Shown in pieces: positions 1 to 8,643 of a stretch of 64,000 bases of DNA (the first letter of the stretch is position 1; each line of letters begins with the position of its first letter). The DNA is from Paenibacillus sp. MMS18-CY102 (GTDB lineage Bacteria > Bacillota > Bacilli > Paenibacillales > Paenibacillaceae), in NCBI RefSeq assembly GCF_009789195.1, contig NZ_WSTC01000019.1, positions 1 to 64,000 of the forward strand, in the 5' to 3' direction. A model generated the notes under the pieces. That model saw only the letters and a list, made by a program, of their open reading frames with translations. It ran no database searches and was not told where the DNA came from. Position numbers and translations under genes: made by a program.

Positions 1-122
1 CCCCCTCAAGATGAGATTTCCCAATTCGTAAGACCCCTGGAAGACGACCAGGTTGATAGGCTCGAGGTGGAAGCGCAGCAATGCGTGCAGCTGACGGGTA
101 CTAATAGGTCGAGGGCTTATCC
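1..122 (+). rRNA. 23S ribosomal RNA, 3' end only
   Basis: The first ~120 bases carry the conserved end of bacterial 23S rRNA, including the segments GACGACCAGGTTGATAGG and GACGGGTACTAATAGGTCGA. The rest of the gene lies before the window. The 3' boundary is placed by analogy with other Firmicute 23S ends (GAGGACTTAACC; here GAGGGCTTATCC) and could be off by a few bases. The operon continues into two tRNAs, not a 5S gene. Confidence 0.95.
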
Positions 123-224
123 TAAGCGTTTTGGCGAATGCCAATATCGCAACTTCGTGAGCAAGACAAAGCTAAGGATTCATCATTCGCATCCAGTTTT
201 GAAGGTGTAACCTTTTTACATCTG

Positions 225-299
225 GGCCCGTTGGTCAAGGGGTTAAGACACCTCCCTTTCACGGAGGTAACAGGGGTTCGAATCCCCTACGGGTCACCA
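225..299 (+). tRNA. tRNA-Glu (anticodon TTC)
   Basis: A complete cloverleaf can be drawn. The acceptor GGCCCGT pairs with ACGGGTC. The anticodon stem CCTCC/GGAGG encloses a 7-base loop with TTC at 258-260. The T arm contains GGTTCGAATCC, and CCA is encoded at 297-299. It sits about 100 bases after the 23S gene, where a 5S gene would be expected. Confidence 0.97.
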
Positions 300-306
300 T
301 TATTGA

Positions 307-383
<77 letters not shown>

Positions 384-390
384 ATTCATA

Positions 391-431
391 AATGACAAGT
401 CGCCTAATTGGCGGCTTTTTTTGTTGTCATA
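391..431 (+). terminator. Rho-independent terminator of the rRNA-tRNA operon
   Basis: A stem of GTCGCC (399-404) with GGCGGC (410-415) is followed by a run of T. Outer arms ATGACAA and TTGTCAT extend the palindrome. It ends the rRNA-tRNA transcript just after tRNA-fMet. Confidence 0.85.
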
Positions 432-460
432 ATCGCATAAGCGTTGGTCAATATATGCTA

Positions 461-489
461 TTGACCCTGTAAGGGAGTAGGGCTACACT
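461..489 (+). promoter_or_regulatory. sigma-A-type promoter for the MFS gene
   Basis: TTGACC (461-466), a 17-base spacer and TACACT (484-489) fit the housekeeping promoter pattern. It lies just upstream of the transporter and downstream of the tRNA operon terminator. Confidence 0.55.
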
Positions 490-552
490 AACGAGAGAAA
501 ATGATAATGGATGGCATGGAAGCCAATTGCCCGAAGAGAGGAACCGATCACC

Positions 553-1812
553 ATGAAACAACAAGAGTCGAGCCGGCGTCATGACAACGTTGTAAAATTC
601 GGCTTGGCAATGACGGCACGTGTTTGGTATAATGCGCGGATCGATTTTGGAGCCTCTATGTTATTCGCAATTTTCAATGTCGTGTTAAACCAATTTTTTA
701 TGCCATTTGCGATACGTGAAGGGGCTTCAAATTTGCAGGTCGGATTATTATCTGCGTCACCTGCAATTGGGTTAATCTTCTCGCCATTGTGGGCGAGCTT
801 AATTGAACGAAGAGGGAAACCACGGCCATTCTTTTTTATACCGAATACGATTGGCAGGCTGTTGCTCGTTTTGCCGGCGCTAATGCCCCATCCATCTGTG
901 TATGTCATCACAGCGATAGCGTTTCAATTGTTAATGGGCATCCAGGCTCCTGCGTATGCGACGCTAATCTCCCGTATGTACCCAGGTGAAGTTAGAGGGC
1001 GCTTAATGGGCTATGTACGTGTGGCAATGGGAGCATTAATGATTCCATTAGCATATGTGGTGGGCAGTTGGTCAGATGCAGCTGGACCTACGGGACCGTT
1101 GCTAACGGCTGCATTGTTTGGAGCGGTATCGATTGTGATCTTCAGTACGATCCGACTGCCTAAGCAAGCACCGGTGGCTGTAACTATGCAGGAACAGAGC
1201 AAGCCAGCAGCCAAGTTCTCGATTTCGGAGCAGTGGAAGCTTGTGAGGGGAAACCGGATATTGGCTGTTTTTCTGCTGGCGACATCGTTCGCGGGGTTTG
1301 GCAATATGCTTGCTAATCCGCTCTATCAGATCATTCAAGTTGATGAGCTAGCGCTGACGAATGTGCAGATTGCTTTTGCTCGAATCGCTTATTATATTGC
1401 ACTGTTGTTCACTTATTTGTTCGCTGGATGGATGATTGACCGGTTTGATATCCGTTATACGTTAATGGCCGGGATATGTGCCTATGCGATTGTTCCAATG
1501 TTGTATGGGCTGTGGGGGACGTATAGTGCTGTCATTATCGGCAATGGCGTTCAAGGCATGGGTGAAGCAATTTGGGATATAGGGATTTTGTCATTTATTT
1601 TCAGGCTAGTGCCGGGGCGTGAAGCGACTGTGTTCGGGCTTCATCTAATGTTATTCGGATTTAGGGGCACAATCGGCCCTCTTCTAAGCGCAGGGTTATC
1701 GGAATCAGTCTCGTTGACAGGGTTGCTGGTGGCAGCATCAATTTGCGGCTGGATTGGGACGATGTTATTCATTCTAGGCAGCAGGGGGAAAAGATTAAAA
1801 GCTAGTGGATAA
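553..1812 (+). CDS. MFS family transporter
   Basis: The protein of about 419 residues is almost entirely hydrophobic segments, about 12 predicted membrane helices in two halves. Between helices 2 and 3 of the first half is the basic loop ERRGKPRP, typical of the major facilitator superfamily. A polar loop near the middle (EQSKPAAKFSISEQ) separates the halves. It should act as a proton-coupled transporter or exporter in the membrane; the substrate cannot be inferred. I prefer the ATG at 553 because AGAGAGGA ends 10 bases before it; an in-frame ATG at 511 would add 14 residues with a poor ribosome site. The gene stands alone between its own promoter and a terminator. Confidence 0.85.
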   Translation: MKQQESSRRHDNVVKFGLAMTARVWYNARIDFGASMLFAIFNVVLNQFFMPFAIREGASNLQVGLLSASPAIGLIFSPLWASLIERRGKPRPFFFIPNTIGRLLLVLPALMPHPSVYVITAIAFQLLMGIQAPAYATLISRMYPGEVRGRLMGYVRVAMGALMIPLAYVVGSWSDAAGPTGPLLTAALFGAVSIVIFSTIRLPKQAPVAVTMQEQSKPAAKFSISEQWKLVRGNRILAVFLLATSFAGFGNMLANPLYQIIQVDELALTNVQIAFARIAYYIALLFTYLFAGWMIDRFDIRYTLMAGICAYAIVPMLYGLWGTYSAVIIGNGVQGMGEAIWDIGILSFIFRLVPGREATVFGLHLMLFGFRGTIGPLLSAGLSESVSLTGLLVAASICGWIGTMLFILGSRGKRLKASG

Positions 1813-1896
1813 GGTGATGGATACTGTGTTTGCTTGCGTTGGTTAAGGAAGAGCCAAATCTAGCAGTGAGCGTGTTGAATAGCCTTTAGCTGTTGT

Positions 1897-1948
1897 AAAA
1901 GCGGCGCAATGTTTGGCGAGATATCGCCTTGCATTGCGCCGCTTTTTT
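1897..1948. terminator. bidirectional terminator between the MFS and lipoate ligase genes
   Basis: AAGCGGCGCAATG and CATTGCGCCGCTT form a 13-bp perfect stem, flanked by an A run on the left and a T run on the right. It can therefore stop the converging transcripts of the MFS gene (plus) and the lipoate ligase gene (minus). Confidence 0.85.
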
Positions 1949-1965
1949 GACGGGGTGAAATGTAG

Positions 1966-2988
1966 TTAGCCAACAGTCACTTCAGGTTGCTCTTTGAGCA
2001 ATAGGAGGTCGATCAACTGCTGTTTGGACACATTGCCGAAATAGTGAGTGGTGTCAATCGATTCGAGTGCAGCGGATAACGCGGATTCCTCATACCGGGT
2101 TCCTTGCAGCAGTTGCTCGACTTCCCCAACGTCGCCGACGCCGAAGTAATCTCCGAATATGCGAAGAGTGGCAATAAGCCCATCTTCGACATCTAGCCGA
2201 ACATCGAGAATGCCAGCCTGGAATTTATAAGCATTTTGAATATTGCATTTGGGCGAGCGTCCATAGTTCCAATCCCAGTTGCGGTATTGGTTGTCAGCTA
2301 GTTCATGGACGGCCTTCCAATCGGCTTCTGTGAGCTCATATTGAGGAACGGATGCAACATCTGTGCCAAAAATATGGTTGAGCAGCTCGCTTCGGAATTG
2401 CTCAATCGTCATCGGCTCATGCAAAAACTCGGTGATGTTCGCAACGCGTGAACGAACAGATTTTGTCGCTTTGGAGGCGACTTTGATCGGCTTCACCTTC
2501 AGCGCGGAGGCAACATGGTCCATCTCCGATTGGAAAAGCAGTGTTCCATGGCTGAATAGCCTGCCGCGTGTTGCGAACATGGCATTGCCGGACACTTTGC
2601 GCTCTCCGATCTGAATGTCGTTACGCCCTGTAAGCTCCGCATTCACGCCGAGGCTCTGAAGCGCATCAATGATGGGCTGCGTAAATTTTCGGAAGTTATG
2701 AAAGGACTGGCCGTCATCTTTGGTCAAAAAGCTGAAGTTGAGGTTGCCTGTATCGTGATAGACGGCCCCACCTCCAGATAAACGGCGAACGACATGAATG
2801 CCGTGCTTTTCTACATATTCGGCATTGATTTCTTCGATCGTGTTCTGGTTTTTGCCGATGATGATGGACGGTTCGTTGATATAAAATAGCAGGTAGCTGT
2901 CAGTCATAGGCAGTTGCTTGAGGACATACTCCTCAAGGGCTAAATTAATGGCTGGATCAGTGATGCCGCGATTATCGATGAATAACAT
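1966..2988 (-). CDS. lplJ: lipoate--protein ligase
   Basis: The 340-residue protein activates lipoate with ATP and attaches it to lysines of E2 and GcvH proteins in the cytoplasm. It closely follows the Bacillus LplJ pattern: MLFIDNRGITDPAINLALEE at the start, the lipoate-binding signature RRLSGGGAVYHD with GNLNFSF, then ELTGRNDI and KVSGNAMF, and a C-terminal accessory domain. The start at 2988 is preceded by AGGAGGGAACCC. A longer frame reaches 3078, but its extra 30 residues have no counterpart in the family. The gene appears to be a single transcription unit. Function confidence is high; the symbol is by resemblance. Confidence 0.93.
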   Translation of the reverse strand: MLFIDNRGITDPAINLALEEYVLKQLPMTDSYLLFYINEPSIIIGKNQNTIEEINAEYVEKHGIHVVRRLSGGGAVYHDTGNLNFSFLTKDDGQSFHNFRKFTQPIIDALQSLGVNAELTGRNDIQIGERKVSGNAMFATRGRLFSHGTLLFQSEMDHVASALKVKPIKVASKATKSVRSRVANITEFLHEPMTIEQFRSELLNHIFGTDVASVPQYELTEADWKAVHELADNQYRNWDWNYGRSPKCNIQNAYKFQAGILDVRLDVEDGLIATLRIFGDYFGVGDVGEVEQLLQGTRYEESALSAALESIDTTHYFGNVSKQQLIDLLLLKEQPEVTVG

Positions 2989-3178
2989 GGGTTCCCTCCT
3001 TGAATGTAATCGATAAGACGATGGTATCACATTCTGGGAAGAGGAGCGAATTATACAGGCCACTCCGCATCTAGTCATAGGAGCACGGGGTGACGTTTCG
3101 CGTGAAGCATAAGCAGTGGAAGGTGACTGTAGGAGTTAAACAACCAAATATGATATGCTAGGCAGCGGAGGGGTCCAG

Positions 3179-4018
3179 ATGAATCGATCCGAAAAACAAA
3201 AACGGCATTTTTTGTTCGCAGGAGCTGAGCCGTCGCTGCCGATCTTTGTCGAGAGCATTGGTTATAATCCGACCCAGGAGACGTTGGAACGCAAGGATGG
3301 CTATCCTTGTTTCCATTGGTTGCAGACGGTGCAAGGTGAAGGGGTTATTGAGGTTGCAGGCCAAAAGCTTGCGCTGCCGGTTAACACAGGCATACTGCTT
3401 TTTCCGCATGTGAAGCATTATTACGCCTCTTCGAGCGATGAATTGTGGTCTACGGTGTATGTAACGTTCGAAGGGCCACAAGCGGCCGCTTTTGTAACGA
3501 AGCTGGGGTTCCGCCATTCCGAGTGGTTTCGATGGGACGAAGGCAATGAGCTGGGCGCCCATCTTGAAGGCATGCTCACTGCGATGCAACAGGCAGATGA
3601 CCGGTCGGGGCTGGATGCGTCAAGCGGGCTTTACCGCTTTCTTATTCTATTAAAAAAATATGGTCAAATTCGGACAGGAGCTTCGCTGTTCCAGCATATG
3701 GAGAAGTTAAATCCGCTCTTGCAATGGCTCGACGGGCACTTTCATGATCCAGCGCTAGGGCTGCCGGAGATGGCGGAATGCCTAGGCGTAAGCGCACGAT
3801 ATTTGAATGTGCTGTTCCGGCGAGCATTTGGCATGACAGCGTATACATACTTGATCCGTCTCCGCTTGACGAAGGCCAAGGAGCTGATAAGCGGACCGGA
3901 ACGCAAGTCCATTACCCAGATTGCACAACTTGTTGGGTATCGGGATGTTAGCCATTTTATCGCGGTATTCGGCAAAACAGAAGGCATGACACCGGAGCAG
4001 TTTCGTAAGCTTCATTAA
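3179..4018 (+). CDS. AraC family transcriptional regulator with cupin-like sensor domain
   Basis: About 279 residues. Residues ~15-160 look like an AraC-type ligand-binding beta barrel (QTVQGEGVIEVAGQKLALPV, then LLFPHVKHYYAS). The last ~100 residues hold two helix-turn-helix motifs: LPEMAECLGVSARYLNVLFR and ITQIAQLVGYRDVSHFIAVF, ending TPEQFRKLH. It should bind DNA in response to a sugar-type ligand. The start ATG at 3179 has GGAGGGG 6 bases upstream, better than the ATG at 3155. It lies 37 bases before the two-component genes and may help control the transport operon; that link is inferred from position. Confidence 0.88.
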   Translation: MNRSEKQKRHFLFAGAEPSLPIFVESIGYNPTQETLERKDGYPCFHWLQTVQGEGVIEVAGQKLALPVNTGILLFPHVKHYYASSSDELWSTVYVTFEGPQAAAFVTKLGFRHSEWFRWDEGNELGAHLEGMLTAMQQADDRSGLDASSGLYRFLILLKKYGQIRTGASLFQHMEKLNPLLQWLDGHFHDPALGLPEMAECLGVSARYLNVLFRRAFGMTAYTYLIRLRLTKAKELISGPERKSITQIAQLVGYRDVSHFIAVFGKTEGMTPEQFRKLH

Positions 4019-4055
4019 GCTCTTAATCCGAACTCGAATAGGCAGGTTACCTCAT

Positions 4056-5855
4056 ATGCGTATGCTCCCAGTGTCTAAATGGCTTAATAATATGAAAATC
4101 AGGTCGAAGCTGTTTCTGTCGCTTGTATTGGTCATAGCGGTTCCAGTGCTCATTGTTGGGCTGATTCTAACGACACAGTTCCGTGAGAAAGCGCTGGACG
4201 ACGCGGTTGCGCAATCGTTGAACAATGTTGACCGCATTAAACAACGGACGTCGGATCTGCTCACTATTCCAATTGATGTGTCTAATAGCCTGATGTATGA
4301 TGAACAGCTTAAACGAATCGTGAATACATCGTTTATGAGCTCGGTAGATGTTTTTCGCGCCTATCGGGATTTTACGGCATTTCACAGCGCGATGGATTTG
4401 CATACAGAGATCAAGAGCATCCGGTTCTATATCGATAATCCGACGCTGCTCAACAACTGGGAGTTTATGCAGGCAGATGCGCCGGTACAGCAACAATTTT
4501 GGTACAAATCGGCGCTAGACCATTCGCTTGCCCAGTGGTTTTATTTTGATGATGAAACGACGGGCGGCACTAAATATTTAAGCTTAGTGAGGCGCGTAGA
4601 TTTTTTGGAATACCGGACCAGCGGCGTTTTAATTATTTCGCTCAATCGAACGGAATTGACATCGATGCTTATGAATGAGCCGTTCGATACGATGATTATG
4701 GACGAGAACAACTATATCGTGGCATCGACTCGCCCCTCGGATGAGGGCTTGAAGCTGGCTGACGCTAATATTTGGAAAGTGCTTGGCTCTTATAAAGATG
4801 GCACCTATGATACGGAAGTAGAAGGCAAGCGATCGAAGGTCGTCGTGAAATCGTTGCATCCATCTTCAAGCCGCAATGGGCTGCGAATCGTTTCGGTGAT
4901 TCATATTGATGGCATCGTCAAGGATGCGAACCGAATCGGCATGCTCGGGTTCATCATTATGTCTATTGGCTTCATTATTGCCGTTATCATTATTTCGCTA
5001 GTTTCGAAGCTGTTGTCTAATCGCCTGCTTGTGCTAAGCAGAGAGATGAACAAGGTGACGACTGGCAACCTGAACGTATCGTTGCGTATCGATGGGAACG
5101 ATGAGGTGGGCCAGCTGTCGCGCCAGTTCAACGGCATGATGCATAGCATTCGCGATTTGATGGAGGAAGTGAAAGAGTCGAATCGCCAAAAAAATATGCT
5201 GGAGATCAAACAAAAAGAAATTAAGCTGCGAATGATGGCCAGCCAGATTAATCCGCATTTCCTGTTTAATGCGCTTGAATCGATTCGCATGAAGGCCCAT
5301 ATGAACAAGCAGACGGAAATCGCACAGACGGTGAAGCTGCTCGGGACGCTTATGCGCAAAAACCTCGAAATTGGCGGATCGAGCATCTTGCTAAGCGACG
5401 AAATCGAAATTGTGCGTTGCTATCTGGAGATCCAGCGATTCCGATTCGGCGAACGGCTAGCATTTGAGCTTGATATCGATCCATCGTCGTTATCTATGAG
5501 AGTGCCGCCGCTCATCGTACAGCCACTGGTGGAGAATGCGGTAGTTCATGGGTTGGAATGCAAAGAGGAAGGCGGCTGCGTCCTTATTCGAACGCATGTG
5601 TCAGAGGATGGAGAAACGCTTCTGCTAGAAATAAAAGATAACGGGCAAGGAATGGACGAGCAGCGGAAACAGCAATTGCTTGCTTCCCTCGAAGATATGG
5701 AGGATCGTGAAGGATATCGGATCGGCATGCGAAATGTCCATCAGCGATTAGTGTTAACCTATGGAGAGGCTTATCAGATGACACTAGAGACCGATCCCGT
5801 GAACGGGACTTACATTGGGCTGATGCTGCCAACGGGGAGGGATTCCTTTGTATAA
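4056..5855 (+). CDS. YesM-type sensor histidine kinase
   Basis: The 599-residue membrane kinase has a first helix at ~17-37, a large extracytoplasmic sensor region, a second helix at ~288-312 (IGMLGFIIMSIGFIIAVIII) and a HAMP domain. The LytS/YesM-class phospho-acceptor block QINPHFLFNALES follows, with the histidine near residue 401. The ATP-binding N box (VENAVVHGLE) and G box (DNGQGMD) complete it. It phosphorylates the regulator encoded next, whose start overlaps this gene's end by 8 bases. Kinases of this class beside lplB/ytcP-type permeases usually sense an extracellular carbohydrate or its binding protein; the ligand here is unknown. Confidence 0.93.
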   Translation: MRMLPVSKWLNNMKIRSKLFLSLVLVIAVPVLIVGLILTTQFREKALDDAVAQSLNNVDRIKQRTSDLLTIPIDVSNSLMYDEQLKRIVNTSFMSSVDVFRAYRDFTAFHSAMDLHTEIKSIRFYIDNPTLLNNWEFMQADAPVQQQFWYKSALDHSLAQWFYFDDETTGGTKYLSLVRRVDFLEYRTSGVLIISLNRTELTSMLMNEPFDTMIMDENNYIVASTRPSDEGLKLADANIWKVLGSYKDGTYDTEVEGKRSKVVVKSLHPSSSRNGLRIVSVIHIDGIVKDANRIGMLGFIIMSIGFIIAVIIISLVSKLLSNRLLVLSREMNKVTTGNLNVSLRIDGNDEVGQLSRQFNGMMHSIRDLMEEVKESNRQKNMLEIKQKEIKLRMMASQINPHFLFNALESIRMKAHMNKQTEIAQTVKLLGTLMRKNLEIGGSSILLSDEIEIVRCYLEIQRFRFGERLAFELDIDPSSLSMRVPPLIVQPLVENAVVHGLECKEEGGCVLIRTHVSEDGETLLLEIKDNGQGMDEQRKQQLLASLEDMEDREGYRIGMRNVHQRLVLTYGEAYQMTLETDPVNGTYIGLMLPTGRDSFV

Positions 5856-7401
5856 AGTGTTAATCGTAGATGATGAGCCGGCGATTCGGGAAGGAATGAC
5901 GACGCTCATTACTTGGGAAAACTATGGATTCGAGGTGTGCGGCACGGCTGCTAACGGTCGTGAGGCGCTGGAGAAAGCAAATCGCCTAGAGCCTGATTTG
6001 ATGCTGGTCGATATCCGGATGCCGGGCATGACAGGCCTTGAGCTTATTGAACAGCTTCGGGAAAAGGACGGCCAATGCCACATCCTCATACTTAGCGGGT
6101 ACTCTGATTTTGATTATGCCCGGAAAGCCATTGGCTATCGCGTTGACGGATATATGTTGAAGCCGGTCGATGAGGATGAGCTATGCGAGAATTTAGAGCG
6201 GATTCGTGACAGCCTTATTACAGAGAAAGAGCAGCTGCGCCGGCATGAGGCAGATATGGCTTGGCGGAACGAACAAATCATCCAATCTGTCGTAACCGGA
6301 ACGTCTGGCGAGACGTTGGATGAAGCGATATGGCATTCGATTGCGAAGCGGCTGGGTTTGGAGGGGGATAGCTTTCAAGTGGTGCTGGCAGAGCCGGATA
6401 TCGATGAGGATGGCGATCTGGGGCGCATCGGATTGTTGAAACGCAAGTGGAGCAGGGAGTTAAAAGCGAACAATCAGGGCTTCGTGTTCGGCATGGAACC
6501 CTATATCGGCATACTCATGCGATATGATGCCGAAGCTGGTGTTGGCCGCCAATTGCCGATTCGGCCGGACGACGGCGAAGATTTTACCGTATTTATATCC
6601 GTTGGGGAACCGGCAGCATCCTTCCAGCAAATCCATCATTCCTATGAGACAGCATTGGCAGGGCTTAAACGCCGTTTCGCGCTTGGTTCAGGTATCGTTT
6701 ATGCGGCAGATAGCAACGGCATTCATAAGCAGCGGTTACAGGAGGATAACGTCCAGCAAGAGCTGCCGCTAGAGGAGCAAGCGGACCAGCTGTTCTACGC
6801 GCTCGATATCGGAAGCAAAGACAACGCGGAGCGGACGGTGATGGCAGTGGCCCAGTGGATGAAAGAAGCACGGTTGGATGAGGAGTATGTGAAGTCGTAT
6901 TTTGCACAAATGATGTCGGCAGCGTTCGGGAAGCTCGCGCTCGCGAATCCGAAAACCTATACGTCTGTCCAATCTTTCGCGCCTGCGATTTCGGATATTT
7001 TCCGGCAGAAAAGTTTATCGGCTCTCGTTGAATATTTGAATCGAACGATGGAGCAGACCGTTCGTTACGCGGCAGAGCGAAGCCCCGAGACGATCGTCAA
7101 GCAGATGGAAGAATTCATGCGCCGCAACTTTAGCGAGAACCTGAAGCTGGAGACGATGGCCGAGCTATTCAATTACAATAGCGGTTACTTAGGCAAGCTG
7201 TTCAAGACGCATACGGGCGATTATTTCAATACGTACTTGGATAAGGTTAGGATTGAGAAAGCGAAGGAGCTGCTGGCGCAAGGGCTTAAAGTGCATCAAG
7301 CGGCAGAGAAGGTTGGCTATGCAAGCGTTGATTATTTTCACACGAAGTTCAAAAAATATGAGGGTGCATCGCCCTCGGCGTTCAAGGGGCGCCCGTCGTA
7401 G
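5848..7401 (+). CDS. YesN-type response regulator, AraC output domain
   Basis: 517 residues: a CheY-like receiver (LIVDDEPAIREGM; phospho-acceptor Asp55 in VDIRMPGMTG; Lys in MLKPVDEDE), a long middle region of unknown fold, and a C-terminal AraC double helix-turn-helix (METMAELFNYNSGYLGKLFK; HQAAEKVGYASVDYFHTKFK). Translation starts at TTG 5848 behind GGGGAGGG and overlaps the kinase gene, so the two are translationally coupled. By family precedent it activates the downstream ABC transporter genes when phosphorylated. A terminator separates it from them, so they are probably a separate target transcript. Confidence 0.93.
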   Translation: MYKVLIVDDEPAIREGMTTLITWENYGFEVCGTAANGREALEKANRLEPDLMLVDIRMPGMTGLELIEQLREKDGQCHILILSGYSDFDYARKAIGYRVDGYMLKPVDEDELCENLERIRDSLITEKEQLRRHEADMAWRNEQIIQSVVTGTSGETLDEAIWHSIAKRLGLEGDSFQVVLAEPDIDEDGDLGRIGLLKRKWSRELKANNQGFVFGMEPYIGILMRYDAEAGVGRQLPIRPDDGEDFTVFISVGEPAASFQQIHHSYETALAGLKRRFALGSGIVYAADSNGIHKQRLQEDNVQQELPLEEQADQLFYALDIGSKDNAERTVMAVAQWMKEARLDEEYVKSYFAQMMSAAFGKLALANPKTYTSVQSFAPAISDIFRQKSLSALVEYLNRTMEQTVRYAAERSPETIVKQMEEFMRRNFSENLKLETMAELFNYNSGYLGKLFKTHTGDYFNTYLDKVRIEKAKELLAQGLKVHQAAEKVGYASVDYFHTKFKKYEGASPSAFKGRPS

Positions 7402-7435
7402 CCTTACCGAACGTCCTGATTTTCATTCATGTTTA

Positions 7436-7476
7436 GCCGCTTCGGCATTCCATCGCGAATGTTGGGGCGGTTTTTT
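7436..7476 (+). terminator. terminator after the two-component genes
   Basis: GCCGCTTCGGCATTC pairs, with some G-T pairs, to GAATGTTGGGGCGG, and a run of six T follows. It isolates the regulator genes from the transporter operon. Confidence 0.7.
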
Positions 7477-7572
7477 GCATATCTAGAATCTCTAATTTGT
7501 ACGGTATTTCATGCCGTATTTGTCGGGTAGGTTTAGAAGCAGACCATAGTGTACCATTAGGTTACAAGCTAA

Positions 7573-7586
7573 TGAAATCGCTTACA
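7573..7586 (+). promoter_or_regulatory. cre site (CcpA catabolite-control operator)
   Basis: TGAAATCGCTTACA matches the Bacillus cre consensus TGWAANCGNTNWCA at every fixed position. It lies about 90 bases before the first permease gene, in the 270-base regulatory gap between the two-component genes and the transporter. Binding of CcpA-HPr(Ser-P) here would place the importer under carbon catabolite control. The rest of the gap holds the likely promoter, which I cannot place with confidence. Confidence 0.7.
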
Positions 7587-7671
7587 GGAAAGTCAACTGA
7601 GGCGGATGCCATAATAATGGCCCTCAACACACAATCGAGTAACTTGGGAAATATAGAGAAGGAGGGCTAGC

Positions 7672-8628
7672 ATGGAAGCGATAACAATGAACGAGAAGAA
7701 GCCTGCAGGATCGAAAAATAAAGGCTTTTGGTTCAGAATGGTGCAGCAAAAGTATTTGTATTTCATGACCATTCCATTCGTCATTTGGGTATTCGTATTT
7801 AGTTATCTGCCGATTTGGGGCTGGACGATGGCGTTTCAGAAGTTCAGGCCAGCACGGTCATTCTGGGATCAGGATTGGGTAGGCTTCAAGCATTTCGTGG
7901 ACTTATTTAACGATGATCGATTTTACCTCGTTATGCGCAATACGCTGGCAATGAGCTTTATGAGCTTGATTGCAGGGTTCACGATACCGATCTTATTCGC
8001 CGTATTGCTGAATGAATTGCGCAATCAAGTGTTCAAGCGCTTCGTGCAGACGATATCTTATCTTCCCCACTTCGTTTCGTGGGTCGTCGTCGCCGGCATT
8101 GTTACGAAAATGCTTTCGATCGACGGGGGCGTCATCAACGACATGCTCGTCGGGCTTCATATCATCGATAAACCGATCGTGTTCATGGGCGAGGGCAAGT
8201 ACTTCTGGACGATCGTTACTTCTTCAGATGTATGGAAAGAAATGGGATGGAACACGATTATCTATCTCGCAGCCATCACGGGGATTGACCCGGAGCAGTA
8301 TGAAGCAGCGCGCGTCGACGGCGCAGGCCGCTGGCGCCAGATTTGGCATATCACGCTGCCGGGCATTCGGACGACGATCTCGGTATTGCTCATTATGTCG
8401 ATCGGCCATTTGATCCAGATCGGTTTCGAGAAGCAGTTCCTGCTCGGCAATCCGCGAGTCATCGACTACTCGGAAGTATTGGATCTCTATGCACTGAATA
8501 ACGGATTGGCGCTGAATCGATTCTCATTCGGTACGGCGATCAGCATCTTTAACTCCGTCGTAAGTGTCATCTTGCTGTTCGTTGCCAACAGCATATTCAA
8601 GCGTGTGACGAAAGAAAGCATCATGTAA
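7672..8628 (+). CDS. ABC transporter permease, LplB type
   Basis: 318 residues with about six membrane helices. The inner-membrane-component EAA loop EQYEAARVDGAGRWRQIWHITLPGI docks the ATPase (EAARVDGAG core). The N-terminus (QQKYLYFMTIPFVIWVFVFS) is typical of the LplB/YtcP-class permeases of oligosaccharide importers. The start is behind AAGGAGGGCTAGC. It is followed after 15 bases by its partner permease and then by the binding protein, forming an operon. No ATPase is encoded here; such systems usually share MsmX/MsmK-type ATPases encoded elsewhere. The substrate is probably an oligosaccharide. Confidence 0.92.
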   Translation: MEAITMNEKKPAGSKNKGFWFRMVQQKYLYFMTIPFVIWVFVFSYLPIWGWTMAFQKFRPARSFWDQDWVGFKHFVDLFNDDRFYLVMRNTLAMSFMSLIAGFTIPILFAVLLNELRNQVFKRFVQTISYLPHFVSWVVVAGIVTKMLSIDGGVINDMLVGLHIIDKPIVFMGEGKYFWTIVTSSDVWKEMGWNTIIYLAAITGIDPEQYEAARVDGAGRWRQIWHITLPGIRTTISVLLIMSIGHLIQIGFEKQFLLGNPRVIDYSEVLDLYALNNGLALNRFSFGTAISIFNSVVSVILLFVANSIFKRVTKESIM

Positions 8629-8643
8629 AGGAGGATGCCATCT

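Noticed and set aside
3005-3018. cre-like TGTAATCGATAAGA between the lipoate ligase and AraC genes
   Set aside because: One fixed position of the consensus is wrong (G for C), and neither gene is an expected carbon-control target.
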